From positions 1 through 64,000 of the forward strand of contig NZ_BMMK01000013.1 in NCBI RefSeq assembly GCF_014645795.1: a stretch of DNA of 64,000 nt. The letters run 5' to 3'. The notes below the pieces were generated by a model. It worked only from the letters and a program-made list of their open reading frames with translations. It was not told where the DNA came from and did no database searches. This document shows, piece by piece, positions 9,504-17,016 of the stretch; within the stretch, counting starts at the first letter, position 1; every line of letters starts with the position of its first letter. Made by a program: the position numbers and the translations under genes. This DNA comes from Longimycelium tulufanense. Its GTDB lineage: Bacteria > Actinomycetota > Actinomycetes > Mycobacteriales > Pseudonocardiaceae.

Positions 9504-9547
9504 CGGCTGCCGCGGGTTCCCCGGAAACCCGCGGCAGCCGTTTCTCT
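9504..9547 (+). terminator. Rho-independent terminator
   Basis: CGGCTGCCGCGGGTT pairs perfectly over 15 bp with AACCCGCGGCAGCCG across a 7-nt loop, and TTTCTCTT follows. It ends transcription of the SDR gene 9 nt after the stop codon. Confidence 0.85.
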
Positions 9548-9710
9548 TGTTCGGAACGAGAATGCGCTTCGTGTGCGCTCACGCGGCGGCAACGACGACC
9601 GGAACCGCAGTGCTGTCGTGACAGCCGAGTAGCGGAATGTTGAGCAACAGGCGGATGCGTTCGTCGCAGGTGATGCCGGTGGGCCACAGCTTCCACGCGG
9701 TGCTCTCGTG

Positions 9711-9833
9711 ACCTTCCGGATGACGATCGAGCGGTGCACGGAGATCATGAACCAGCTTCGTATGAGCGCGGCACGACCCGATGAGGCTTCTGCGATCATC
9801 ACTCGCATCCGGAAGGAGGTGACATCCTCATGA
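9711..9833 (+). pseudogene. C-terminal relic of an Scr1/DUF5753-type HTH regulator
   Basis: The last 40 codons before a TGA at 9831-9833 read like the end of a DUF5753 domain (ERCTEIMNQLRMSAARPDEA). The stop overlaps the ATG of the DUF397 fragment as ATGA, the usual organisation of Scr1-DUF397 pairs. The helix-turn-helix and most of the ligand domain are missing upstream, where the terminator of the SDR gene lies instead. The assignment rests on the short C-terminal match plus context. Confidence 0.5.
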
Positions 9834-9938
9834 CCAACTTGATCTGGCGGAAGTCCAGCCACAATGGGAACGGCCGTGACTGCGTCGAAATCGGATGGTG
9901 GAAGTCGAGCCGTAGCGGCAACAACGGCGGGGCGGACG
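9830..9938 (+). pseudogene. Collapsed DUF397 gene (two N-termini, no C-terminus)
   Basis: ATG 9830 has an excellent GGAAGGAGGTG site. The product begins WRKSSHNGNGRDCVEIG, a normal DUF397 start, but then directly begins a second one, WWKSSRSGNNGG, and loses similarity just where the convergent oxidase gene ends (9939). The conserved DUF397 remainder (VRDSK, then F-x-x-x-W) is absent. The frame stays open to 10132 inside the oxidase gene. I read this as unequal recombination between tandem DUF397 copies followed by truncation. Confidence 0.65.
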
Positions 9939-11261
9939 TCAGTCGGTGCTGGTGCCCGTGCCCAGCACCTGATCGGTGTAGGGGGAACGGAAGCGTTCCT
10001 CGGGGTCGAGTTTTTCGCGCAGGGAGACAAAGTCCTCGAAACGCGGGTAGCGCTCGCGCAGTTCGTTCGCACCGAGGTCGTGCATCTTGCCCCAGTGCGG
10101 ACGTCCGCCGATCCCACCGCAGATTCGCCTGACCGTGTCGAACCAGTGGCGGTAGGGCATCCCCACGTACTGGTGCACCGCAACGTACGCCGTGTCCCGC
10201 CCGTGCGCCGGTGACAACCACAGGTCATCGCCGGCTGAGAACCGCACCTCCACCGGGAAGATCACCGGGTGCTCCAGATGCGGGACGGCGGCCCGCAGCT
10301 CGGTCAGCACGTCGCGGATCGCTTCCCGCGGCACCGCCCACTCGGTCTCCACGAACCGCACCTGCCGGCTGCTGACGAACACCTGGTGTGAGCGGTCGCT
10401 GTAGCGGCGCGTGGAGAGCATCCCGCCGGCCACCCGGTTCAACGGCTTCACCAGCCCGGGCACCGCCCGGCCCAGCCGGCACATCAGCCCGAGCACGGTG
10501 TTCTCGACGAGCTGGTACTCCACGAAACGGCGTACCGGATGCAGCGGTTGCGTCGCCTCGGTCGCGGGCAACCGGTTGTTCCGCTTCACCAGCGTGGTGT
10601 CGGCGTGCGGGAAGAAGTAGAACTCGAAGTGGTCGTTGTCGTCGGCGAACTCGTCGAGCCGGTCGACCACCTCGGCGAACGGCATCGGATGTTCGTCGGC
10701 CTGCAGGGTGAACGCGGGGACGCACCGCAACGTCACCGTGCTGATCACCCCCAGCGCACCCAGCCCCACGCTGGCGGCACGCAACAGGTCCGGCAGCTCG
10801 TCGGCCGAGCACCGCACCACCGAGCCGTCGGCGAGCACCAGTTCCAGGGCGGTGACCTGGGTGGCCAGGCCGCCCAGCCGCGCACCCGTCCCGTGCGTGC
10901 CGGTCGAGATGGCACCGGCCACGGTCTGGGCGTCGATGTCGCCGAGATTGGGCATGGCCAGGCCCAGCCGGTCCAGTTCCGCGTTCAGCTCCCGTAGCCG
11001 GGTCCCGGCCCGAACCGTGACCTCCTCGCCGGTGGCGTGCACGACGCCGGTGTAGGACCGCAGGTCCAGGGCGATCCCGTCGGCCACGGCGGCCGGGGAG
11101 AACGAGTGCCCGCTGCCCAGCGGGCGCACCGTGGCACCGGTCCGCCCGGCCGCGCGCACCGCGTCGACGATGCCCTCGAGATCACGCGGACGTGCGAATC
11201 CCGCCGGGGTCGCCGTCACCGTCCCAGCCCAGTTCCGCCACGTTGTCACCAGTTGGGACAC
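9939..11261 (-). CDS. D-arabinono-1,4-lactone oxidase / aldonolactone oxidase
   Basis: A 440-residue VAO/PCMH-fold flavoenzyme that oxidises sugar lactones with oxygen. The FAD-binding part has PLGSGHSFSP, whose His is the usual covalent flavin attachment site, and the N-terminal substrate domain contains GDIDAQTVAGAISTGTHGTG. The C-terminal ALO signature RPHWGKMH is present. GTG 11261 has GGAGGTGA at ideal spacing. It is divergent from an alanine-racemase-fold gene, and the 80-nt gap holds a palindrome centred between the two starts. Confidence 0.92.
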   Translation of the reverse strand: MSQLVTTWRNWAGTVTATPAGFARPRDLEGIVDAVRAAGRTGATVRPLGSGHSFSPAAVADGIALDLRSYTGVVHATGEEVTVRAGTRLRELNAELDRLGLAMPNLGDIDAQTVAGAISTGTHGTGARLGGLATQVTALELVLADGSVVRCSADELPDLLRAASVGLGALGVISTVTLRCVPAFTLQADEHPMPFAEVVDRLDEFADDNDHFEFYFFPHADTTLVKRNNRLPATEATQPLHPVRRFVEYQLVENTVLGLMCRLGRAVPGLVKPLNRVAGGMLSTRRYSDRSHQVFVSSRQVRFVETEWAVPREAIRDVLTELRAAVPHLEHPVIFPVEVRFSAGDDLWLSPAHGRDTAYVAVHQYVGMPYRHWFDTVRRICGGIGGRPHWGKMHDLGANELRERYPRFEDFVSLREKLDPEERFRSPYTDQVLGTGTSTD

Positions 11262-11292
11262 GTATCACCTCCGGGCGGGCCGACCGGGCCAG

Positions 11293-11311
11293 ATGTGAAG
11301 TTGATTCACAT
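11293..11311. promoter_or_regulatory. Operator palindrome between divergent genes
   Basis: ATGTGAA, 5 nt and TTCACAT form a perfect 7-bp inverted repeat centred at 11302, almost equidistant from the two start codons (11261 and 11342). A related site (TGTGAA-N5-TTCGCG) lies at 13346-13362 beside a TetR gene. I infer one repressor controls both. Confidence 0.6.
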
Positions 11312-11341
11312 TACCCCGGGATTCGGGCTACCGTCAGAACC

Positions 11342-12529
11342 GTGACCGCACCCCGCGTCCGCTACGACACGGCCACCGCGGAGCTGGACCCGCCGCTGGC
11401 CGTCGTCGACCTGGACGCCTTCGCCGCCAACGCCGCGGAACTGTGTCACCGCGCCGGCGGCCGCCCGATCCGGGTGGCCACAAAGTCGGTCCGCTGCCCC
11501 GAGCTGCTGCGCCGCACCTTTGGCCACCCGGGCTTCGCCGGCACCCTGTGCTACTCGCTGCGGGAAGCCTTATGGCTGGTCAAGGGGGAGGTTACCGGGG
11601 ATGCGTTGGTCGGCTACCCGACCGCCGACCGAGCCGCCCTCCGCGACCTCGCGGCCGACGAGGCCGCCCGTTCCGCCATCACGCTGCTGATCGACGACGT
11701 CGCCCAGCTCGACCTGATCGAGGCGACCCTGGGCAGACGTCACCCCCGGCTCCGTGTCTGCCTGGAGCTGGACGGGTCCTGGCGGCCGCTTCCCGGGATG
11801 CACGTGGGCGTGCTGCGCTCGCCGGTGCGCACCGCCCGGCAGGCGCGAGCGCTCGCCCGCGAGGTGCACGCCCGCCGGTTCCGGCTGGTCGGCCTGATGT
11901 CCTACGAGGCGCAGGTGGCCGGGGTCGGGGACGCACCCCCGGGCCAGCCGCTGCACCGGGCCGCCCTCCGCCTGATGCGAGAGCGGTCGATGCGTGAGCT
12001 GGCCGGGCGGCGCGCGGCCACGGTCGAGGCGCTGCGGCAGGTGGCAGACCTGGAGTTCGTCAACGGGGGCGGCACCGGCAGCCTCGAGCTCACCGCCGCC
12101 GACCGGGCCGTCACCGAACTCACCGCCGGGTCCGGGCTGCTCGGGCCCACGCTGTTCGACCACTACCGGGCGTTTCGGCCCCGGCCCGCGGCGGTGTTCG
12201 CGCTGCCGGTGGTACGCCGGCCCGGCCGGCGGGTGGCGACGGTGTTCGCCGGCGGGTACGTGGCCTCCGGCGTGCCCGGCGAGGACCGGCTCCCGGTCCC
12301 CGTGCTACCCGGCGGGCTCCGGCTGACCTGGTCCGAGGGCGCCGGCGAGGTGCAGACCCCGGTGAGCGGCCGGGCCGCCGCCGCGCTGCGGGTCGGTGAC
12401 CGGGTCTGGTTCCGCCACGCCAAGGCGGGCGAGCTCGCCGAGCACTTCCCGACCTACCACCTGGTCGAAGGCGACCGGATCGTGGACTCCGTGCCGACAT
12501 ACCGCGGCGCCGGCCAGGCGTTCGGCTGA
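11342..12529 (+). CDS. PLP-dependent alanine-racemase-fold enzyme (amino acid deaminase/aldolase-like)
   Basis: The 395-residue protein has the type III PLP fold of D-threonine aldolase/D-serine dehydratase. LAVVDLDAFAANAAEL leads to IRVATKSVR, whose Lys should bind PLP, and the phosphate-binding end is EFVNGGGTGS. The C-terminal beta domain carries HAKAGELAEHF, resembling the metal-binding His region of this family. GTG 11342 has no clear Shine-Dalgarno site, so leaderless translation is possible. Its pairing with an aldonolactone oxidase suggests a shared pathway, but substrates are unknown. Confidence 0.82.
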   Translation: MTAPRVRYDTATAELDPPLAVVDLDAFAANAAELCHRAGGRPIRVATKSVRCPELLRRTFGHPGFAGTLCYSLREALWLVKGEVTGDALVGYPTADRAALRDLAADEAARSAITLLIDDVAQLDLIEATLGRRHPRLRVCLELDGSWRPLPGMHVGVLRSPVRTARQARALAREVHARRFRLVGLMSYEAQVAGVGDAPPGQPLHRAALRLMRERSMRELAGRRAATVEALRQVADLEFVNGGGTGSLELTAADRAVTELTAGSGLLGPTLFDHYRAFRPRPAAVFALPVVRRPGRRVATVFAGGYVASGVPGEDRLPVPVLPGGLRLTWSEGAGEVQTPVSGRAAAALRVGDRVWFRHAKAGELAEHFPTYHLVEGDRIVDSVPTYRGAGQAFG

Positions 12530-12591
12530 ACCAGCGGGACAGCGGTCGAGCCGTCAGTCGCGAGACTTGTTTGCCGGGTCGAGCCGTCGGC

Positions 12592-13260
12592 TCAGTCCTC
12601 GGGCAGCTCCTCCCCGCGGTGTGACTGGCCGTTCGGCGTGCCGCCGGGTTCGCCGATCCTGGTTGACAGGTAGTCACGCACCAGCGCCTTGGCCTCGGCC
12701 ACGATCTCCGGCGCACCCCTGGGGTCGCGACGGAAGGCCAGGTTGAGCACGGCGTCGGCGGCCTCCACCGCCACCGCGAGGGGCAGCTCCAGCGCCCGCG
12801 GCGGCAGGCCGAAGTGCTCGGTGAGCAGGCCGCCGATCCGCTCGGCGATGACCGCGTTGTTGTCCTTGCGCTCGTCCAGCAGGCGCGGGTCGACCACGTC
12901 GCCGAAGTGCAACCGGCCGAAACCGGGCACCTCGCGGTGCATGGTGATGTAGGTGTCGATGACCGCGTCGACCGCGTCCCACCAGTGCTCGAAGCCACCG
13001 GCCTCGAACTTCTCCACGACCGCTGCCAGGAAGCGGTCCAGGTTGCGCAGGGTCAGCGCCTGCACCACGGCCCGCTTGTCCGGGAAGAACTGGTACAGCG
13101 AGCCCACGGCGACGCCGGCTCGTTCGGCGATCAGCGTCGTGGTCACCCCGTCGTGGCCCAGCTCGTCGATCAGTTCGGCACAGGCGTCGAGCATCCGCTC
13201 GACCCGCTGCGCGCTGCGCTGCTGGACCGGGCGTCGTCGGAGCGGTGCTGCGGTGGACAC
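12592..13260 (-). CDS. TetR-family transcriptional regulator
   Basis: The 222-residue protein has an N-terminal TetR HTH (residues about 15-62) with TTTLIAERAGVAVGSLYQFFPDK as the recognition region, then an all-helical ligand domain. It is divergent from the GH1 beta-glucosidase gene, and a TGTGAA-N5-TTCGCG site overlaps the start of that gene. A perfect version of the site lies in the divergent promoter 2 kb away. It is therefore the likely repressor of both. The ligand is not predictable. Confidence 0.9.
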   Translation of the reverse strand: MSTAAPLRRRPVQQRSAQRVERMLDACAELIDELGHDGVTTTLIAERAGVAVGSLYQFFPDKRAVVQALTLRNLDRFLAAVVEKFEAGGFEHWWDAVDAVIDTYITMHREVPGFGRLHFGDVVDPRLLDERKDNNAVIAERIGGLLTEHFGLPPRALELPLAVAVEAADAVLNLAFRRDPRGAPEIVAEAKALVRDYLSTRIGEPGGTPNGQSHRGEELPED

Positions 13261-13345
13261 GGGCGGCTCCTCGTTCGTGCGTTACTCCTAATCATCCACG
13301 TCACGACCGCGAGCCACTTTCGTGTGAGCCCCAACCGGCGTAGGT

Positions 13346-13362
13346 TGTGAAATGTATTCGCG
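13346..13362. promoter_or_regulatory. Second copy of the TGTGAA-N5-TTCxCx operator
   Basis: TGTGAA (13346-13351), 5 nt, then TTCGCG (13357-13362) keeps the left half and spacing of the 11293-11311 palindrome and 4 of 6 bases of the right half. It is 29 nt upstream of GTG 13391, a good place for repression of the beta-glucosidase gene. Confidence 0.5.
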
Positions 13363-13390
13363 TTCGGCCCGCTCGCGGAAGGGGGATCGG

Positions 13391-14764
13391 GTGGCTGATC
13401 TTGCCGCAGGTGCCGGACGCGACGGCCTGCAGCCCCGGTTCCCGCGCTTTTCCGCCCACTTCCGCTGGGGCACCGCCACGTCCGCCTACCAGATCGAGGG
13501 TGCGGTCACCGAGGGTGGCCGCGGACGCTCCGTCTGGGACACCTTCGCCGCCACACCGGGGAAAACCGCCCGGGGCGAGACCGGCGAGATCGCCTGCGAC
13601 CACTACCGCCGCTACCACGAGGACATCGCGCTCATGGCCGATCTCGGCGTGAGCGACTACCGGTTCTCCTTGGCCTGGCCGCGGATCCAGCCCGTCGGAG
13701 CCGGCCCGGCCAACCCCGCGGGGCTGGACTTCTACGACCGCCTGGTGGACGCGTTGCTCAACGCGGGCATCACCCCCGTCGCCACGCTCTACCACTGGGA
13801 CACCCCACAGGCCGTGGAAGACGCCGGCGGCTGGATGAGCCGGGACACCGCACACCGCTTCGCCGACTACGCCACCCTGGCGGCCGAGGCCCTCAGCGAC
13901 CGGATTCGTTGGTGGATCACGCTCAACGAACCGGTGATCGTCACACTCCTCGGCTACGGCCTGGGGACACACGCCCCCGGACGGAACCTGATGCTCGGCG
14001 CGCTACCCACCGCGCACCACCAGCTTCTCGGCCACGGCCTGGCAACCCAGGCCCTGCGTGCCGCCGGTGCCGAACATGTCGGCATCGCCAACAACCACAT
14101 GCCGGTATGGGCGGACTCCCAGCACTCCGAGGACGTTGCGGCGGCGGCCGCCTTCGCCGACCTCTACAACTGGCTGTTCGCCGATCCACTGCTCACCGGC
14201 GCCTACCCGGACCTGCGGTGGCTGGACCGGGGACTGCCCGAGCAGGCCGCCGTCGACCTACCGACGATTGCCCAGCCACTCGACTTCTACGGCCTGAACT
14301 ACTACAGCCCCGCGCGCATCCGGGCCGCCGCGCCGGGAAGCGAACTGCCGTTCGAACTCGTCGAGATCACCGGTTACCCACGCACCGCCTCCAAATGGCC
14401 GGTCGTACCGGCCGGGCTGCGCGAGACGCTCGTCGGTCTCACCGAGCGCTACCGGGATGCGCTGCCGCCGATCCTGATCACGGAGAACGGTTGCAGCACG
14501 GCGGATCCGGCAACCGCCGAGGGAACGATCGACGACCAGGACCGCATCGACTTCCTGCACGCTCACGTCGCAGCCCTGTGCGGGGCGATGGACGAAGGCG
14601 TCGACGTGCGCGGCTACTTCATCTGGTCGCTGCTGGACAACTTCGAGTGGGCCGAGGGTTACGGCCAGCGTTTCGGCTTGGTGCACGTCGATTTCGAGAC
14701 CCAGCGACGAACGCCGAAGGCGTCGTACCACTGGTTGCGTAGGCAGCTTGCCGGGACGGCGTGA
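13391..14764 (+). CDS. GH1 family beta-glucosidase
   Basis: A 457-residue retaining glycosidase. It has the family N-terminus FRWGTATSAYQIEGA, the acid/base motif TLNEP (in WWITLNEPVIVTLLGYG) and the nucleophile motif ITENG. There is no signal peptide, so it hydrolyses imported beta-glucosides in the cytoplasm. I choose GTG 13391, which follows GGAAGGGGG; ATG 13352 is in frame but lies inside the putative operator. Codon use is normal. Confidence 0.93.
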   Translation: MADLAAGAGRDGLQPRFPRFSAHFRWGTATSAYQIEGAVTEGGRGRSVWDTFAATPGKTARGETGEIACDHYRRYHEDIALMADLGVSDYRFSLAWPRIQPVGAGPANPAGLDFYDRLVDALLNAGITPVATLYHWDTPQAVEDAGGWMSRDTAHRFADYATLAAEALSDRIRWWITLNEPVIVTLLGYGLGTHAPGRNLMLGALPTAHHQLLGHGLATQALRAAGAEHVGIANNHMPVWADSQHSEDVAAAAAFADLYNWLFADPLLTGAYPDLRWLDRGLPEQAAVDLPTIAQPLDFYGLNYYSPARIRAAAPGSELPFELVEITGYPRTASKWPVVPAGLRETLVGLTERYRDALPPILITENGCSTADPATAEGTIDDQDRIDFLHAHVAALCGAMDEGVDVRGYFIWSLLDNFEWAEGYGQRFGLVHVDFETQRRTPKASYHWLRRQLAGTA

Positions 14765-14823
14765 CGGTAGGCGCGTAGCAGGCGGTCGGCGGGAACACGC
14801 CCTCCGGTCACGCCACTGATCGT

Positions 14824-15090
14824 TTGGGTGTGATGCCGAGGTTGCATCGCCGGCATCCCGAGTGGAACACGCTGCATCCGGCGCCAGGTTCGGGTTGCCT
14901 CGCAGCGGGCTCCGGCGGCCACCGCGGGCTCGCCGCCCTCCTCGACGAGCTGCAGCAGGTCATTTCCACGGAAGGTGCGGACACCCAACTGGTGCTGTCC
15001 GAAGTCGAGCGGCTCACGACGGAAGTCGAAGGCCATCTGACCTACGAGGAGGAGCAGCTGATCCCGATCCTGGACGCGGCGACGCCCTGA
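14824..15090 (+). pseudogene. Relic of a hemerythrin-like (HHE) protein
   Basis: The C-terminal 50 codons look like the last helices of an HHE domain, ending VEGHLTYEEEQLIPIL with the His and Glu ligands. Upstream, RLHRRHPEW resembles the middle of the same family, but the connecting stretch is out of frame or missing and no N-terminal HxxxE helices exist. An oxygen- or NO-sensing di-iron site could not form. It lies directly downstream of the GH1 gene. Confidence 0.55.
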
Positions 15091-15600
15091 GGGCGCTACG
15101 CCGCTGAACACGACCAGGCGCGGACCAGTGGACCCACCCGACGCGAACCCGAGCCTGACGGGCGTGGCCACCCGCCCATCGGATCTGGTGCCGATCGTCC
15201 ATCGTGGACGTGCCCCGGGCCGGAAACACCTCGCGACGGCAATCCCACTGGCGGTTGGTATTCCACACCATCGCAAAGATGGCGGAGAGATCCTCCGGTA
15301 CGGGGGCCTGGAGTCCCACCGCAGAGTGAAAGTTGCTGGCGCGCGGGCCGGATCGGGTGTAGCCCCTGACCTATGTCGTGGACGGTTCAACGGTTTCCGC
15401 CGCTGGCAGGGAACCCGACGACTCGGCATCCGAACCACGCTCGGACGCTGGTCAACAACAAGCCGGACCACGCTGGGGCGGGAGAAGCTGGCACCGTCGG
15501 GGGTATGGGGGGCTCGGCCCCCCATCGTCATGACTGTCGACCTGGCGAAGCGCCGCCAGGCGCCGAGCCGGGTCCACCAGAGGCCGTCGGCCGGCCGGGG

Positions 15601-15660
15601 AAGGGAAGAACCGCCGGCCGCGGGTGGGGAGGCGGGCGGCCGGCGGTTCTCTCTTCCCTT
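15601..15660. terminator. Long hairpin, terminator-like
   Basis: The outer arms AAGGGAAG and CTTCCCTT and the inner 13-bp arms AACCGCCGGCCGC and GCGGCCGGCGGTT pair with one 4-nt bulge around a 14-nt loop. Stability should be very high, but no gene ends nearby and the T-run is weak. Confidence 0.45.
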
Positions 15661-15793
15661 TCACCGGGAGGTGACGCGGCCCCGTCACCGGCCCTGGCGG
15701 TGGGGCGCCGGGGCGTGGGGCCGGGACGGGTCGGCCGCGCCTTCGGGGTATGTGGTCGGGGCGCCGACCACGGGGGATGGGGGAGCGTGGTAC

Positions 15794-15831
15794 CGCGGTG
15801 GTGCCCGCTCGGGGCCACGGGCACCACCGCG
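15794..15831. terminator. Perfect hairpin, terminator-like, facing the minus-strand pair
   Basis: CGCGGTGGTGCCCG and CGGGCACCACCGCG form a perfect 14-bp stem with a 10-nt loop. It lies 223 nt beyond the end of the minus-strand gene at 16054 and might end its transcript. There is no clear U-tract. Confidence 0.4.
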
Positions 15832-16053
15832 ACGTGGACTCCGCGGACCGACGCTGGTCGGGGGGGAGGGGAGTGCGGCAGCACCGGCCCGCGGAAGCTT
15901 CACCTGTTCAGTTGTGCGACCCGGCGGGGGCCGGGGTGGCCGGCGGTCCGTTCCGGAGCGGTCGGGGGTTCGCCCGGCCCGGACCGCCGACCACGTGGCG
16001 GTTGCTCGACCTGTCGTCCGGGCGGGGTGCGCCCCGGGGTCGAGGCCGCCGGT

Positions 16054-16452
16054 TCAGCGCGGCACCGCGGCGTGGGCCGAAGACCGGCCCCGCGCACCAC
16101 CCGTGGCGCGCGGTCCGGGGGCCGCCCAGCGGTGCCTGCCGGTGGGTCCGGACGGCTCGGCGGGCTCGGTTCGGGGCGCGAGCCCGCCCGCCACCAGGTG
16201 CTCGTAGGCCGCCTGCCACACCGCACACGGTGCCTTCTGCTGCCGCCACCGGGTGGAGCATTCCGGGCAATGGCCCCGTTCGTCGGGCTCGTGCGCGGCC
16301 AGCACCGCGCGCCAGCCCTGGGTGAGCCGGGGCAGCTCGGAACGCGCAACCGAGAGCAGGGACGGGGCGTCGGCGCGGTTGGCCAGCTCGGTCAGCAGAT
16401 CGAGTCGCTCCCACACCGCGTTCCGCAACACCTGACCCAATATCTCGTCCAC
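16054..16452 (-). CDS. Uncharacterised protein with a Cys-rich possible zinc site
   Basis: The 132-residue product starts MDEILGQVLRNAVWERLDLL, a helical segment, then has ERGHCPECSTRW followed by APCAVW. The HC-x2-C-x11-C pattern could bind zinc. After about residue 90 the sequence becomes Pro/Arg/Gly-rich and may be disordered. GTG 16452 is in the frame that continues from upstream; its ribosome site is weak, so coupling to the preceding gene (13 nt away) is likely. Function unknown. Confidence 0.55.
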   Translation of the reverse strand: MDEILGQVLRNAVWERLDLLTELANRADAPSLLSVARSELPRLTQGWRAVLAAHEPDERGHCPECSTRWRQQKAPCAVWQAAYEHLVAGGLAPRTEPAEPSGPTGRHRWAAPGPRATGGARGRSSAHAAVPR

Positions 16453-16465
16453 CTGAACGTCACCG

Positions 16466-16759
16466 TCACCTTCCCGCCTGTTCGGCGGCTTCGCGCAGCG
16501 CCGTGCGCAGCTGGCCGAGCTGGCCGCTGGACAGCACCGCGGTCTCGCCGGGAGGACCGACGAGCACAACCCTGTTCCGGTCGACGAGCACGGTGAGGTG
16601 GCACCGCCGGTTGGCGACGTCCCGGCAGCGGATGCGCCACCGGTTCCGGCGCCGCGTGGCGCGGCCGGGCCGGCCCGCTGCTCCCGGACCACCCGCACCC
16701 GGCCGGGAGTACGTCCCGGCCACGCGGGGCCCCGGTGCGGGTGGCTTGGCCAGCTCCAC
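16466..16759 (-). CDS. Small basic uncharacterised protein
   Basis: The 97-residue product has a Pro/Gly/Arg-rich first half and a conserved-looking second half CHLTVLVDRNRVVLVGPPGE then LSSGQLGQLRTALREA. GTG 16759 is preceded by GAGAGGAG. It is the first gene of a two-gene minus-strand operon, divergent from the HTH-TPR regulator at 17017 across 257 nt. I do not recognise a family. The setting suggests a role tied to that regulator. Confidence 0.6.
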   Translation of the reverse strand: MELAKPPAPGPRVAGTYSRPGAGGPGAAGRPGRATRRRNRWRIRCRDVANRRCHLTVLVDRNRVVLVGPPGETAVLSSGQLGQLRTALREAAEQAGR

Positions 16760-17016
16760 GCTGTGGACTCCTCTCGTGCCGTGCCCTCTATGGTGCAATC
16801 CGTGCTCGATCACTTGGTGATGCCGAGCGCTTACGGTTGCCAAGGTTGCGCCGAGGAACGGGGCGTGGGGAGTTCAACGCGCCGATCGGCGCAAGGGCCA
16901 CGACGAACGGTCGACGGAGTTCGGTCCGGCCGATCAGACCTACCGATCAACACTTCACCACCTGGAGCAGTCCCCTTACTCTGCCGTTGAGCCCGTCAGT
17001 TCGGGAGGAGCCGCAA

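Larger units (their letters stand above)
15091..16053. other. Gene-free GC-rich stretch
   Basis: Nearly 1 kb without a coding region I can support. Open frames here are long only because of the GC content and encode low-complexity Pro/Arg/Gly strings. It contains two strong hairpins listed separately. It could be decayed DNA continuous with the hemerythrin relic. Confidence 0.45.

Noticed and set aside
15373-16596. A 407-codon plus-strand frame and overlapping frames in the gene-free stretch
   Set aside because: Composition is Gly/Arg/Pro noise, it ignores a real minus-strand gene at its right end, and no start site fits.
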